This document shows, in pieces, positions 1 through 8,640 of a DNA stretch of 40,664 nucleotides (the first letter of the stretch is position 1; each line of letters opens with the position of its first letter). Below the pieces are notes generated by a model. The model worked only from the letters and a program-made list of their open reading frames with translations. It was not told the DNA's origin and made no database searches. Location: the NCBI RefSeq assembly GCF_000698125.1, contig NZ_BAXA01000024.1, positions 1-40,664 on the forward strand, in the 5' to 3' direction. Source of the stretch: Geomicrobium sp. JCM 19038. GTDB lineage: Bacteria > Bacillota > Bacilli > Bacillales > Marinococcaceae. The translations under genes were made by a program, and so were the position numbers.

Positions 1-25
1 CTCCATAAAGGAGTTGCTTTTTTTG
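1..25 (+). terminator. Right part of an intrinsic terminator cut by the window edge
   Basis: CTCC at 1-4 pairs with GGAG at 10-13 around a short loop, followed by TTGC and a run of T at 18-25. The rest of the left arm would lie upstream of the window. It would end transcription of an unseen gene entering from the left. The -35 of the TetR promoter overlaps its right arm. Confidence 0.5.
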
Positions 26-42
26 TGAGCGTTTTATATGAT
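14..42 (+). promoter_or_regulatory. Sigma-A promoter of the TetR/MBL operon
   Basis: A -35 TTGCTT at 14-19 and a -10 TATGAT at 37-42 are separated by 17 bases. The start of transcription would fall inside the first operator palindrome, so a bound repressor would block the promoter. Confidence 0.6.
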
Positions 43-43
43 A

Positions 44-70
44 TAACCATCGGTTAGTAACCATTGGTTA
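44..70. promoter_or_regulatory. Two tandem palindromic operators, probable TetR binding sites
   Basis: TAACCATCGGTTA (44-56) and TAACCATTGGTTA (58-70) are each palindromic (TAACC-N3-GGTTA) and sit 14 bases apart, between the -10 and the ribosome binding site of the TetR gene. Spacing and position are typical of TetR-family autoregulation; the pairing with this regulator is inferred. Confidence 0.7.
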
Positions 71-84
71 TGAGGTGGAGTAGA

Positions 85-633
85 ATGGATAAAGCTAGAC
101 AACGAATTATGAAAGCAGCAGAGCAACTTTTTGTACAAAAGGGGTTTAATCACGTGTCAGTACGTGAAGTTGCAAGCCGTGCGAAGTGCTCACATACGAG
201 CATTTACGTCTACTTTAAGGATAAACATGCTCTATTAGAAGCAATTGCTGAAAAGCCGCTTGCTACGTTACATGCTTCATTAGTTGAAGCAAATGATCTT
301 TATGAATTAGCAGAGCGTTTTGTGACATTCGGATTGATTCATCGCAACTTGTATCCATTGATCATGACGACAGAAGCACAACGTTTAGATGAGGGGATAA
401 ATCATGAGTTAAATGAATGGCGCTTAATGTTATTTACTGAATTAAAAGAGAAGATTCTAGCGGAGAATGATCAATCATGTTCAATGGACGTTGCCCGTAT
501 GGTTTTTTATCAACTACATGGAATGATTATGACGTACGTGACAAGTGAAGAGACAGTTGAGGAGTTGCTAGAGCGTCTGCGACCGTTGCTTAGACATAGC
601 GTCAGACGATTATGTGAGGGGGAAGGTACATGA
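85..633 (+). CDS. TetR/AcrR-family transcriptional regulator
   Basis: A 182-residue DNA-binding repressor of the usual TetR size. The N-terminal helix-turn-helix covers about residues 10-50, with the family's conserved turn 'SHTSIYVYFKDKHALL' leading into the fourth helix. The C-terminal part is the variable ligand domain, and its ligand cannot be told. I chose ATG 85 because GAGGTGG at 72-78 lies at good spacing; the upstream in-frame TTG at 64 lies within the operator and has no ribosome binding site. The stop overlaps the start of the hydrolase gene (ATGA at 630-633), so the two form one operon. The protein probably represses this operon through the tandem palindromes just upstream. Confidence 0.9.
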   Translation: MDKARQRIMKAAEQLFVQKGFNHVSVREVASRAKCSHTSIYVYFKDKHALLEAIAEKPLATLHASLVEANDLYELAERFVTFGLIHRNLYPLIMTTEAQRLDEGINHELNEWRLMLFTELKEKILAENDQSCSMDVARMVFYQLHGMIMTYVTSEETVEELLERLRPLLRHSVRRLCEGEGT

Positions 634-1241
634 AACAGGTTCAAATTTCACCATCGGTCATGAAGTTAGAGTTCTTCATCGGAATTAAAGTAAGCGTTTG
701 GATAGTTAAACATGATCAAGGAGTTCTTCTCATTGATTCAGGGCTTGGAATATTCTCGCGAGCGATTACGCAACAAATTGGACTGATCGGAGAATTAACA
801 GAAATAGTACTTACCCACGGTCACCCAGATCATATTGGTGGGGTGAAGGCAATATCAAGAGAGGGTATAATACCCGTCATGGTCGATGAGAGGGAGTTGC
901 CTTACATCTTTGGAGAAAAACCATATCCCAACAGAAAAAAAGCACAGAAGCCGATTGCAATTAAAGAGGTTAAACCACTGGATGATGAAGGTTTGCTAGA
1001 AAAAGGTTTACGGGCATTCTATACACCGGGTCATTCTCCAGGTCACACGTGTTTTTATCATGAAGCGGAAGGTGTTCTCATTGCAGGGGATCTCTTTACT
1101 AGTAAAAAGGGAAAGCTTCAAGACCCAGTACCTGCATTTACAGCTGATATGGATCTTGCAAAGCGAAGTGGCAAAGACGTGCTTCAAGTCGTTTCACCCG
1201 CTGTCGTTTCACCGTGTCACGGGAAAGACGTTTGGTTGTAA
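630..1241 (+). CDS. Metallo-beta-lactamase-fold hydrolase
   Basis: A 203-residue MBL-fold protein. The metal site is visible: H63-x-H65-x-D67-H68 in THGHPDHIGG, a second histidine in YTPGHSPGH near residues 135-139, Asp154 in AGDLF, and a C-terminal SPCHGKD. This is the set that binds two metals in glyoxalase-II-like and quorum-lactonase-like hydrolases; the substrate cannot be deduced. It is translationally coupled to the TetR gene by a 4-base overlap, which suggests that the regulator senses a compound this enzyme acts on. Its TAA stop directly abuts the stop of the convergent FAD oxidase gene, with no base between them. Confidence 0.87.
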   Translation: MKQVQISPSVMKLEFFIGIKVSVWIVKHDQGVLLIDSGLGIFSRAITQQIGLIGELTEIVLTHGHPDHIGGVKAISREGIIPVMVDERELPYIFGEKPYPNRKKAQKPIAIKEVKPLDDEGLLEKGLRAFYTPGHSPGHTCFYHEAEGVLIAGDLFTSKKGKLQDPVPAFTADMDLAKRSGKDVLQVVSPAVVSPCHGKDVWL

Positions 1242-2337
1242 TTAGTTGTGGACCGCAAGTTGATAACGGTTCACATCAAAATCAAGCTCATTTCCTTGTG
1301 CCATTTCTGACAGTACACTTCCTAAATACGGACCGACGGTTAACCCGCTTGCGCCTAATCCGTTCGCAAACAAAATGTTGTTTGCTTGTGGAATATACCC
1401 GAAAGAAGGTAAAAAGTTGGCTGTAAACGGTCGGAAGCCAACACGAACTTCTTGTACAGCGAATAGTTTCATTGCTTCTCCGTGTGAGAATGCTTGGTCA
1501 AGAATCGAAGAAACACCGTGGGCAGTTGGATACGGGTGAAATTCGCTCGTATCTTCATGAGTGGAGCCAATCACAACGGTACCGTCAATGTTCGGTACGA
1601 AGTATTGCGTGCCAGGTGGCATGATAACCGGAGGTTGTTGCTTGAATGGCTCCTTTGCTTTGAGATGGATGATTTGCGCTTTTTGGTGGGTCACGAGTGG
1701 CTGTATACCAAGTGCATCAGCATTCATTGCCCCAGGCGCCTGTCGTGACGATGAGTGTGTCATAGCCTAGTTCCTCACCGTCTACGTAAAGCTTGTCCGA
1801 AAACGTAGCTTCCTTGAACAAACAAGTTGCTCCGAGTTTTTCCGCAGCTTTGAGCGTTGCGTTTCGTATAGCGCGACCGTCTACTTTAGCACCGCCACTA
1901 ACGTGAAGGGCGTAGTCGTAATTTGAGAGGTGAGGGAAATAGTCTTGAATCGCTTCCGCACTCGTAATCATTGTTAACTCCCCAATTTCAGGAGCGAGTT
2001 CCTTCTTTTTTAGGACGCGGTCGTACATTTTAGTAAGTGAGCGCTCATCTTTATGAAGGGCAAGTGTTCCAACTTGATCGTACCCAGTCGTAGATTCTCC
2101 GAGTTCATGAAGTTCGTGAATATAGGTCGGATAATAGCGAGCGCCATTTTGTACGAGATAATACCAATCTTTGTTACGGCGTTGTGAAAGCCATGGAGAC
2201 ACAATACCAGCAGCGGCATCGGTTGCTTGTCCTGTGTCAAAACGATCAATAATCGTGACGTCATGTCCAGCTTTTGCAAGGTGATAAGCAGTACTTGCAC
2301 CTAGAATTCCAGCGCCAACAACGACATACTTGCTCAT
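1242..2337 (-). pseudogene. FAD-dependent amino-acid/glycine oxidase-like oxidoreductase (DAO family), frameshifted
   Basis: Two reading frames together make one DAO-type flavoenzyme. The first (from 2337) begins with the dinucleotide-binding motif VVVGAGILGASTAYHLAKAG at residues 5-24 and runs to TTGAWGNEC, where TGA at 1719-1717 stops it. The second carries the family's C-terminal half, with the FAD-contacting GASGLTVGPYLG near the end. Loss of two bases near 1717-1725 gives 365 residues and keeps the usual seven-residue spacing between GAW and LGI; one extra G at 1730-1733 would also join the frames but fits less well. Start ATG 2337 overlaps the ytqB stop as ATGA, so the two are one operon. 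The substrate is unknown. The break may be sequence error rather than decay. Confidence 0.8.
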
Positions 2338-2915
2338 AGGAAATCACCTTCCCGGCGTTTTTCTAAAGCGACGATAAATGGTGCATCGTTTTTATGGTTC
2401 ATAAACTCATATTTAGCAACGAGTACGTGTTCATGAGATAGGTTTCGAATATAAGCAAGAAGTTGGTCCTTTTCTTGTTTGCCTTCTTCATGTCCATGGT
2501 AGACGACGAGGACAATCGTTCCTTTCACTGGCATCATCGTTAATAATTGTTCAATCGCTTTCACGGTTGTTTTGCCAGTAGTCGTTACTTCTTTATTGCT
2601 TCCGGGTAAGTAACCTAAGTTAAAAATCGCGGCCTTTGGTCGATCGTCTTTGCAATATTGTTCGATCTTGTCATGGCTATCATGAATCAATGTGACACGA
2701 TCTGTGACTTGTTCTTTTTCCAATCTTTTACGTGTATTTATAATGGCAGTTTCTTGTACATCAAAACTATAGACTTTGCCTTTCTCTCCTACGAGGGAGG
2801 CGAGAAATAACGTATCATGACCGTTGCCAGCGGTCGCATCAATGGCTGTGTCACCAATCGAGAGGCTATCGCTCATTAATCGTTTTGCAAAGGGCAGTAT
2901 TTGTGGTAGTGACAA
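2334..2915 (-). CDS. ytqB: YtqB-like class I SAM-dependent RNA methyltransferase
   Basis: A 193-residue small methyltransferase. The SAM-binding loop IDATAGNGHDTLFLASL and the acidic strand end YSFDVQ are clear, and NLGYLPGS is the catalytic-loop region typical of YtqB/RsmH-like RNA methylases. The start is TTG 2915: GAGAGGAG sits seven bases before it, and the protein then begins SLPQILPFAKRLM as in relatives. The upstream in-frame GTG at 2954 has no ribosome binding site and lies in the promoter area. It is the first gene of a two-gene operon with the frameshifted FAD oxidase and is divergent from the MFS transporter. Confidence 0.85.
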   Translation of the reverse strand: MSLPQILPFAKRLMSDSLSIGDTAIDATAGNGHDTLFLASLVGEKGKVYSFDVQETAIINTRKRLEKEQVTDRVTLIHDSHDKIEQYCKDDRPKAAIFNLGYLPGSNKEVTTTGKTTVKAIEQLLTMMPVKGTIVLVVYHGHEEGKQEKDQLLAYIRNLSHEHVLVAKYEFMNHKNDAPFIVALEKRREGDFL

Positions 2916-2961
2916 TGAAATTCTCCTCTCTTCGTTGTAGAAATAGTGTACCACGACTGAA

Positions 2962-2991
2962 TTGCCAATTTCCTAGCATTCATTGTACACT
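2962..2991 (+). promoter_or_regulatory. Sigma-A promoter of the MFS transporter gene
   Basis: -35 TTGCCA at 2962-2967, 18-base spacer, -10 TACACT at 2986-2991, about 30 bases before the start codon. A mirrored TACACT on the other strand (2950-2945) may serve ytqB, but its -35 is poor. Confidence 0.5.
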
Positions 2992-3020
2992 GATGGTCGG
3001 TACTAAAGGTAGGTGGGGAT

Positions 3021-4202
3021 ATGCCGAAGATCATTTGGCTATTAATTATCGGAATGAGTACGAATGTAATTGCTTCATCGTTTTTATGGCCATTAAATAC
3101 GATTTACATTCATGAACAACTAGGAGAGCCGCTATCTGCAGCAGGTGTTGTGCTGATGATGTATGCGGGGGCAGGGGTCATCGGAAACATTGTCGGTGGA
3201 CGGTTGTTTGATGTAATTGGTGGTTATAAAACGCTCGTCATCGGAATGACATTTGCACTTGGCTTTGCAATATTACTCGCTTTTAATCATGAATATTATC
3301 AATATATGGCATTTTTGACTGGGATCGGACTCGGTCACGGCATGATCGTGCCGGTATTTTATTCACTTGCAGGTTCTCTTTGGCCGGAAGGGGGCAGACG
3401 ACCATTTAATGCGATGTACGTTGCACAAAATGTCGGGGTTTCAGCAGGTACAGCGTTAGCTGGAATTGTCGCAGCATTTCATATTGAAATGATTTTTGTT
3501 GCTAACAGCATCACGTACTTGGTGTTATTTTTGTTTGCAGTTATTGCATACAGAGGGATTCAAGAACGATCAACATCATCGGCACAAGTACAAAAGAGCA
3601 AAAACTTCAAACAACAGAACATGTCAGCCCTTGCGATTTTGTCTGTTGGGTTTCTAATCTGCTGGGTCGCTTACGTTCAATGGTTGTCGAACATTTCTGT
3701 ACATATGCAAAGTTTGAACATTGATCTCTATTACTATAGCTTGCTTTGGACGTTAAATGGTTTGCTGATTGTTATCATGCAACCAGTGATGGCGATCGTT
3801 GTTCGTAAATGGGTAACAACGCTAAAAGCACAACTTATTACGGGAGCAATTATATTTGCAGGGGCATTTCTCGTATTAACACAAGCAGAAGTGTTTACTG
3901 TGTTTTTACTTGCCATGATTATTTTGACGTTCGGTGAGTTATTCGTCTGGCCAGCAGTTCCGACGATCGCGAACAAAATGGCGCCAAAAGGAAGTGAAGG
4001 GTTTTATCAAGGTATTGTAAACAGTGTCGCTACTGGGGGGAGAATGATTGGACCACTTCTTGGTGGGATGATTGTTGATCACTACGACATGCATACGATG
4101 TTCTTTGTTATTCTAAGTCTCTTCATTATTGCAATTATTTCATTTGCAATGTACGATCGGCCGTTACGTAAATCAAATAAAAAGCTGCCTCTTCAATCGT
4201 AA
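3021..4202 (+). CDS. Major facilitator superfamily transporter
   Basis: A 393-residue integral membrane protein with about twelve hydrophobic segments in two halves, joined by a polar loop near residues 185-202. GGRLFDVIGGYKTLVIG near residue 58 is the loop 2-3 signature of the superfamily, and GGRMIGPLLGGMIVDHY is its equivalent in the second half. It is therefore a proton-linked exporter or importer of small molecules; the substrate cannot be named. ATG 3021 follows AGGTGGGG. The stop codon sits in the loop of a strong terminator whose left arm encodes the last residues of the protein. Confidence 0.85.
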   Translation: MPKIIWLLIIGMSTNVIASSFLWPLNTIYIHEQLGEPLSAAGVVLMMYAGAGVIGNIVGGRLFDVIGGYKTLVIGMTFALGFAILLAFNHEYYQYMAFLTGIGLGHGMIVPVFYSLAGSLWPEGGRRPFNAMYVAQNVGVSAGTALAGIVAAFHIEMIFVANSITYLVLFLFAVIAYRGIQERSTSSAQVQKSKNFKQQNMSALAILSVGFLICWVAYVQWLSNISVHMQSLNIDLYYYSLLWTLNGLLIVIMQPVMAIVVRKWVTTLKAQLITGAIIFAGAFLVLTQAEVFTVFLLAMIILTFGELFVWPAVPTIANKMAPKGSEGFYQGIVNSVATGGRMIGPLLGGMIVDHYDMHTMFFVILSLFIIAIISFAMYDRPLRKSNKKLPLQS

Positions 4203-4223
4203 AGTGAAGAGGCAGCTTTCCTT
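4181..4223. terminator. Bidirectional terminator overlapping the MFS stop codon
   Basis: A perfect 15-base stem, AAAGCTGCCTCTTCA (4181-4195) with TGAAGAGGCAGCTTT (4205-4219), and a 9-base loop holding the MFS stop. T-rich sequence follows on the plus side, and on the minus side TTTATTT follows. It therefore serves both the transporter and the small gene that ends at 4222. Confidence 0.85.
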
Positions 4224-4350
4224 ATTCATAGCGTGGCACAGGATGTCTTCGTAAATAATCCCGAATTGATTGTTTGAGCTTACCGGTTAGTTTTTTGCGA
4301 CGGGCTTGTTTCTTTGATTTCGCTTTGCCCATGGATTCCACAGCTACCAC
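4222..4350 (-). CDS. Small, very basic protein of 42 residues, function unknown
   Basis: A reading frame of 42 codons starts at GTG 4350, with GGGAG about eight bases upstream; an inner ATG at 4332 would give 36 residues. The product is dense in Lys and Arg (KAKSKKQARRKKLTGKLKQ) and ends in a short helix-like tail, RDYLRRHPVPRYE. A minus-strand TATACT at 4393-4388 could be its -10, and its stop lies next to a terminator that also works in this direction. A promoter element, ribosome binding site and terminator for so short a frame make it likely to be a real gene. The composition suggests nucleic-acid or ribosome binding, but this is inference; I recognise no family. Confidence 0.6.
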   Translation of the reverse strand: MVAVESMGKAKSKKQARRKKLTGKLKQSIRDYLRRHPVPRYE

Positions 4351-4475
4351 GGTCTTCACTCCCTTCACGAAAATGTCTTGTCTCTTTAGTATACGCTTAA
4401 TTTATAGAAAATGCTTCTTAATCTAGAATTTCTCAAAAGGTTAGGATAATGAAAGCTCGCAAATGCTTGACAGCC

Positions 4476-4504
4476 TTGACATTGACAGATTTCGTGCCTA
4501 CAAT
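4476..4504 (+). promoter_or_regulatory. Strong sigma-A promoter of leuS
   Basis: -35 TTGACA at 4476-4481 is followed after exactly 17 bases by -10 TACAAT at 4499-4504. Two further TTGACA copies lie at 4467-4472 and 4482-4487, but neither has a good -10. A weaker pair (TTTATA 4401-4406, TAGAAT 4424-4429) lies upstream. The transcript would start near 4511. Confidence 0.7.
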
Positions 4505-4555
4505 GGCAATATCAAGAAATCCGTCGTTATGGATGGTTTTACACTTTTCGATGAC

Positions 4556-4580
4556 GTCTCCGATAAGGAGATTTTTTTTT
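4556..4580 (+). terminator. Terminator-like hairpin in the leuS leader
   Basis: TCTCC (4557-4561) and GGAGA (4567-4571) pair around GATAA, with a G-T pair below, and nine T follow at 4572-4580. The stem is short but the T run is strong. It lies between the leuS promoter and the leuS start, so it may attenuate leuS. No T-box consensus (AGGGTGGNACCGCG) is present. Confidence 0.5.
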
Positions 4581-4623
4581 AGACATTACACATACTTCAC
4601 TGTTGACAAAGGAGGCACCCCTT

Positions 4624-7041
4624 ATGGCCTTTTCACATAAGGAGATTGAAAAAAAATGGCAAACGTTTTGGGAGTCGAATAAAACGTTTCGTGTGGATAC
4701 AGCTGACCACTCACGCGAGAAATTTTATGCGTTAGATATGTTCCCTTATCCGTCAGGAGCGGGTTTACACGTTGGACACCCTGAAGGGTACACAGCGACA
4801 GATATTTTATCGCGAATGAAGCGTATGCAAGGGTATAACGTATTGCACCCGATGGGTTGGGATGCATTCGGTTTACCTGCAGAGCAATATGCATTAGATA
4901 CGAATCAACACCCGAATACTTTTACACAAAAGAACATCAACACCTTTAAGCGTCAAATCCAAGAACTTGGGTTTTCTTATGACTGGGATCGTGAAATTAG
5001 TACAACGGATCCAGATTATTATAAGTGGACACAGTGGATTTTTATTCAACTTTACAAAAAAGGATTAGCCTACGTTGATGAAGTAGCGGTGAATTGGTGC
5101 CCAGCACTTGGAACCGTACTTGCTAATGAAGAAGTCATTGACGGTGTTAGCGAACGTGGTGGACATCCTGTTGAACGACGTCCAATGAAGCAATGGATGC
5201 TCAAGATTACCGAATATGCCGATCGTCTCCTTGACGATTTAGATGAATTAGATTGGCCTGAAAGCATTAAAGATATGCAACGCAACTGGATTGGAAAATC
5301 CGCTGGCGCTGAAGTTCGTTTCCAAATCGATGAGCACAATGTTGATGTATTTACGACGCGTCCAGATACACTCTTTGGTGCAACATACATGGTGCTTGCA
5401 CCAGAACATCGCCTCGTTGACCTCATTACGACTGACGATGCCCGTGAATCTGTGGAAGCCTACCGCAAGAAAGTAAGTACGAAAAGTGACTTAGAGCGTA
5501 CCGATCTTGCAAAAGAGAAAACAGGTGCATTCACAGGTGCTTATGCTACGAACCCAGTGAATGGCGAACAGGTTCCGGTTTGGATTGCTGATTATGTGCT
5601 TATTAGTTATGGAACAGGTGCGGTTATGGCGGTCCCTGCTCATGACGAGCGCGACTATGAATTTGCTAAAACGTTCGACTTACCGATTCGTGCAGTTGTG
5701 AGTGGCGGCAATATTGATAAAGAGCCATACGTTGGTGATGGTGATCACATAAATTCAGAGTTTCTTAACGGTTTGAACAAAGATGATGCGATTCAAACGG
5801 TCATTGAGTGGCTTGAGAAGAACGACTATGGCCAAAAGAAAACGACGTACCGTTTGCGTGATTGGTTGTTTAGTCGTCAACGTTATTGGGGAGAACCGAT
5901 TCCAATGATTCATTGGGAAGACGGTACGATGACGCCGGTTGATGAAAGTGAGTTGCCATTAACCCTTCCTGATTTGGACGAATTTAAGCCATCAGGAACA
6001 GGGGAATCACCGCTTGCCAATGCAAAAGACTGGCTTGAAGTGACTGATTCTAAAACGGGAATGAAAGGTCGTCGTGAAACGAATACGATGCCACAATGGG
6101 CAGGCAGCTGTTGGTATTATTTACGTTTTATCGACCCAGACAATGATGAAGCCCTTGCCGATCCTGAGAAGTTGAAAACTTGGCTTCCAGTCGATATTTA
6201 CATCGGTGGTGCGGAACATGCCGTTCTTCACTTGCTATACGCTCGTTTCTGGCACAAAGTTCTTTACGACATCGGTGTTGTACCAACGAAAGAGCCGTTC
6301 CAACGTTTGTACAACCAAGGGATGATTCTTGGTGAGAACAACGAGAAGATGAGTAAATCAAAAGGCAACGTCGTCAATCCAGATGAGATCATTGAAACGC
6401 ATGGCGCGGATACGCTTCGTATGTATGAAATGTTCATGGGACCATTGGATGCATCAATTGCTTGGTCAACAAATGGACTGGACGCATCAAGAAGGTTCCT
6501 CGATCGTGTGTGGCGTTTACTCGTTACTGAAGAAGGAAAGCTTGTGGATACGGTTGTTGATGATGCTGCGAGCGATCATTCACTCTTACCGATTTATCAC
6601 CAAACCGTTGCTAAAGTGAGTGATGACTTTAAAAACTTACGATTTAACACGGGGATTAGTCAGTTGATGGTGTTGATTAATGCGGCATACAAAGCAGACA
6701 CGTTACCGAAAGTTGCGATGGAAGGTTTCGTAAAGATGCTTTCGCCAATCGCTCCACACGTAGCAGAAGAGCTATGGCAAAAACTTGGTCACACAGGCAC
6801 AATTTCGTATGAAGCTTGGCCAGTGCATGATCCTGCTTACCTCGTTCAAGACGAAGTAGAAGTTGTCGTTCAAGTAAATGGCAAAGTACGTGCCAAGCTT
6901 GTCATGTCAAAAGACGCGACAAAAGAAGAGATGCAAGAAAGCGCCTTAGCTGATGAGAAAGTCGCTAGCAACATTGAAGGCAAAACGATTCGCAAAATCA
7001 TTGCCGTACCAGGAAAACTCGTTAACGTTGTTGCGAATTAA
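4624..7041 (+). CDS. leuS: Leucyl-tRNA synthetase
   Basis: An 805-residue class I aminoacyl-tRNA synthetase that charges tRNA-Leu in the cytoplasm; length and order are those of bacterial LeuRS. The ATP-binding HIGH-type motif reads HVGH at residues 49-52 and KMSKS lies at 575-579. The CP1 editing domain lies between, with the conserved [20 protein letters not shown] and the [15 protein letters not shown] stretch. The C-terminal domain ends in the expected VNGKVRAKL region. ATG 4624 is chosen because AAAGGAGG stands just upstream and the protein then starts [12 protein letters not shown], as in relatives; the earlier in-frame TTG at 4603 lies before this ribosome binding site. Expression probably depends on the strong promoter at 4476 and the leader hairpin. 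Confidence 0.98.
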   Translation: MAFSHKEIEKKWQTFWESNKTFRVDTADHSREKFYALDMFPYPSGAGLHVGHPEGYTATDILSRMKRMQGYNVLHPMGWDAFGLPAEQYALDTNQHPNTFTQKNINTFKRQIQELGFSYDWDREISTTDPDYYKWTQWIFIQLYKKGLAYVDEVAVNWCPALGTVLANEEVIDGVSERGGHPVERRPMKQWMLKITEYADRLLDDLDELDWPESIKDMQRNWIGKSAGAEVRFQIDEHNVDVFTTRPDTLFGATYMVLAPEHRLVDLITTDDARESVEAYRKKVSTKSDLERTDLAKEKTGAFTGAYATNPVNGEQVPVWIADYVLISYGTGAVMAVPAHDERDYEFAKTFDLPIRAVVSGGNIDKEPYVGDGDHINSEFLNGLNKDDAIQTVIEWLEKNDYGQKKTTYRLRDWLFSRQRYWGEPIPMIHWEDGTMTPVDESELPLTLPDLDEFKPSGTGESPLANAKDWLEVTDSKTGMKGRRETNTMPQWAGSCWYYLRFIDPDNDEALADPEKLKTWLPVDIYIGGAEHAVLHLLYARFWHKVLYDIGVVPTKEPFQRLYNQGMILGENNEKMSKSKGNVVNPDEIIETHGADTLRMYEMFMGPLDASIAWSTNGLDASRRFLDRVWRLLVTEEGKLVDTVVDDAASDHSLLPIYHQTVAKVSDDFKNLRFNTGISQLMVLINAAYKADTLPKVAMEGFVKMLSPIAPHVAEELWQKLGHTGTISYEAWPVHDPAYLVQDEVEVVVQVNGKVRAKLVMSKDATKEEMQESALADEKVASNIEGKTIRKIIAVPGKLVNVVAN

Positions 7042-7043
7042 TA

Positions 7044-7083
7044 AAAAGCCCGTCAGTAGCTTCTTAGCTACTGACGGGCTTTT
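7044..7083. terminator. Bidirectional terminator between leuS and the flavoprotein gene
   Basis: A perfect 18-base stem, AAAAGCCCGTCAGTAGCT (7044-7061) with its complement at 7066-7083, and a 4-base loop. A at one end and T at the other let it work in both directions for the two convergent genes. Confidence 0.93.
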
Positions 7084-7087
7084 GCAT

Positions 7088-8344
7088 TTATTCAGCGGTT
7101 GCAGCGTTCAGTCCGGCAGTATAGCCAGTTGAGAAAGCAACGGTAATGTTAAATCCACCTGTATAGCCGTGAATATCAAGCACCTCACCGCAGAAGTACA
7201 AGCCTTCTTTTTGCTTAGAAGCCATCGTTTTAGGTACGATTTCTTTGATTGAAACGCCGCCTCCAGTAACGAAGGCTTTTTCAATGGAAAGTGTTCCGTT
7301 CGCAGTAAATAAAAACGCCTTAGTAAGTTCGCTTAACGTTTGCAATTGTTCATGACTGATTTCTTTGAGTGGTGTTGTTGAATCAATTTGTGCTCGGTTT
7401 AATAGCGTGAGTAAATAGCGCTCTGGTGCAAAGTTCGCTAGCGCGTTTTTACTAGACCTAGCCCCATCGGTTTCTTTGTAAGAAAGCAATTGTTGCTGTA
7501 AAGAAGCGACAGTCTCTTCAGGATATAAATCGAGACTTAACGTAACCGGGCTTTGTTTGTTCTTTTTACGTTCTTTTACGACGTACTGACTACAGCGAAG
7601 TGCGGTTGGACCACTAATTCCGAAGTGCGTAAACAACAAATCACCCGTATGCGTGACGATTTTCTTTTGTTTCTTGTTTAAGACGGTTAGGGCAATATTT
7701 CGAAGCGACAATCCTTGCATTGACCGATTTTTTATGAAGGTCTCGTTCGACGTAATTGGAACTTCTGTAGGATAGAGATCCGTAATGGTGTGTCCTGCGG
7801 ACTTTGCAAAAGGATAACCGTCCCCAGTGCTGCCCGTATGGGGGACGCTCGTTCCACCCGTTGCGACAATGACGGCATCTCCTTCAATTGTTTTTCCAGA
7901 TTCCAATTTGACTCCAGTTACGTGCTCTTCGTTGATTTGCAATGATTTCACACGTTCATTCGTTCGAATGGTTACCTTAAGACGGTGTATTTCTTTTAAC
8001 AACGTATCCACGACGGTTTTTGCGCTATCGGTAACGGGGAACATCCGACCCATATCTTCTTCTTTCAATTGGATGCCTAACCCTTCGAAATAGTGAATGA
8101 TGTTTTCATTGTTCCAAACGGAAAACGGGCTGTACATAAACTTCCCGTTGCCTGGAATAAATGAAATCAATTCACTTTCATCCATTCGATTGGTGACGTT
8201 GCATCGACCACCACCTGATATCGCTAGCTTTCGACCGAGTTTATTGCCTTTGTCGACGAGCGTGACCTTCGCTCCGTGTGTGGCGGCAGCAACGGCTGCC
8301 ATTAACCCTGAAGGTCCTCCACCGATTATAATGACTTTTCTCAT
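7088..8344 (-). CDS. HI0933/BaiN-family NAD(P)/FAD-dependent oxidoreductase
   Basis: A 418-residue flavoprotein of the HI0933 family (YhiN in E. coli, probably the YtfP group in Bacillus). The N-terminal FAD motif [20 protein letters not shown] is at residues 5-24, and [18 protein letters not shown] is the family's conserved segment. [11 protein letters not shown] and the C-terminal [16 protein letters not shown] loop with FSTGYTAG contact the cofactor in this family. The physiological substrate is unknown for most members. ATG 8344 follows AAAAGGAGTACGTT. The gene is convergent with leuS and shares its terminator. Confidence 0.9.
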   Translation of the reverse strand: MRKVIIIGGGPSGLMAAVAAATHGAKVTLVDKGNKLGRKLAISGGGRCNVTNRMDESELISFIPGNGKFMYSPFSVWNNENIIHYFEGLGIQLKEEDMGRMFPVTDSAKTVVDTLLKEIHRLKVTIRTNERVKSLQINEEHVTGVKLESGKTIEGDAVIVATGGTSVPHTGSTGDGYPFAKSAGHTITDLYPTEVPITSNETFIKNRSMQGLSLRNIALTVLNKKQKKIVTHTGDLLFTHFGISGPTALRCSQYVVKERKKNKQSPVTLSLDLYPEETVASLQQQLLSYKETDGARSSKNALANFAPERYLLTLLNRAQIDSTTPLKEISHEQLQTLSELTKAFLFTANGTLSIEKAFVTGGGVSIKEIVPKTMASKQKEGLYFCGEVLDIHGYTGGFNITVAFSTGYTAGLNAATAE

Positions 8345-8580
8345 AACGTACTCCTTTTACATCCGTTCATTCGTTATTGAATGATAACACGGAACGAGCG
8401 GAATTTCCTAATTCATTCAGCAATGACCACAGAAAGAAAGCTGAAACAAAATACTCTGAATTTGAAACCTGTTCAACCATGTAATCGTACTTTACGTATG
8501 GCTTTATTATTGAACATACTGGTGGAAAATACGAAATAAATGCTTCTATATTCCCAGTAATAACTAGTTTTTACCCATGT

Positions 8581-8586
8581 TATACT
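8581..8586 (+). promoter_or_regulatory. Possible -10 element of the YjbQ operon
   Basis: TATACT at 8581-8586 lies 55 bases before the yjbQ-like start codon. I see no good -35 at 16-18 bases, so the promoter call is weak. The rest of the 8345-8640 gap shows no supported gene. Confidence 0.3.
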
Positions 8587-8640
8587 AAGAATAGATTATT
8601 TAACCGTCTACTCTGAAAATATGAACAAATGAGGTGAAGC

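Noticed and set aside
4436-4580. Minus-strand frame reading GDVIEKCKTIHNDGFLDIA and on, which looks protein-like
   Set aside because: No ATG, GTG or TTG start in that frame and no ribosome binding site; it would need a slip in the A run near 4575. It also lies across the leuS promoter.
4360-4623. T-box riboswitch before leuS
   Set aside because: No AGGGTGGNACCGCG antiterminator sequence and too short a leader after the best promoter.
4449-4640. 63-codon frame with several Leu codons as a leader peptide for leuS
   Set aside because: It covers the best promoter itself and overlaps the leuS start; Leu codons are few and not clustered next to the hairpin.
8423-8540. Short plus-strand frame of 38 codons before the YjbQ operon
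   Set aside because: No ribosome binding site before its ATG and no recognisable features.
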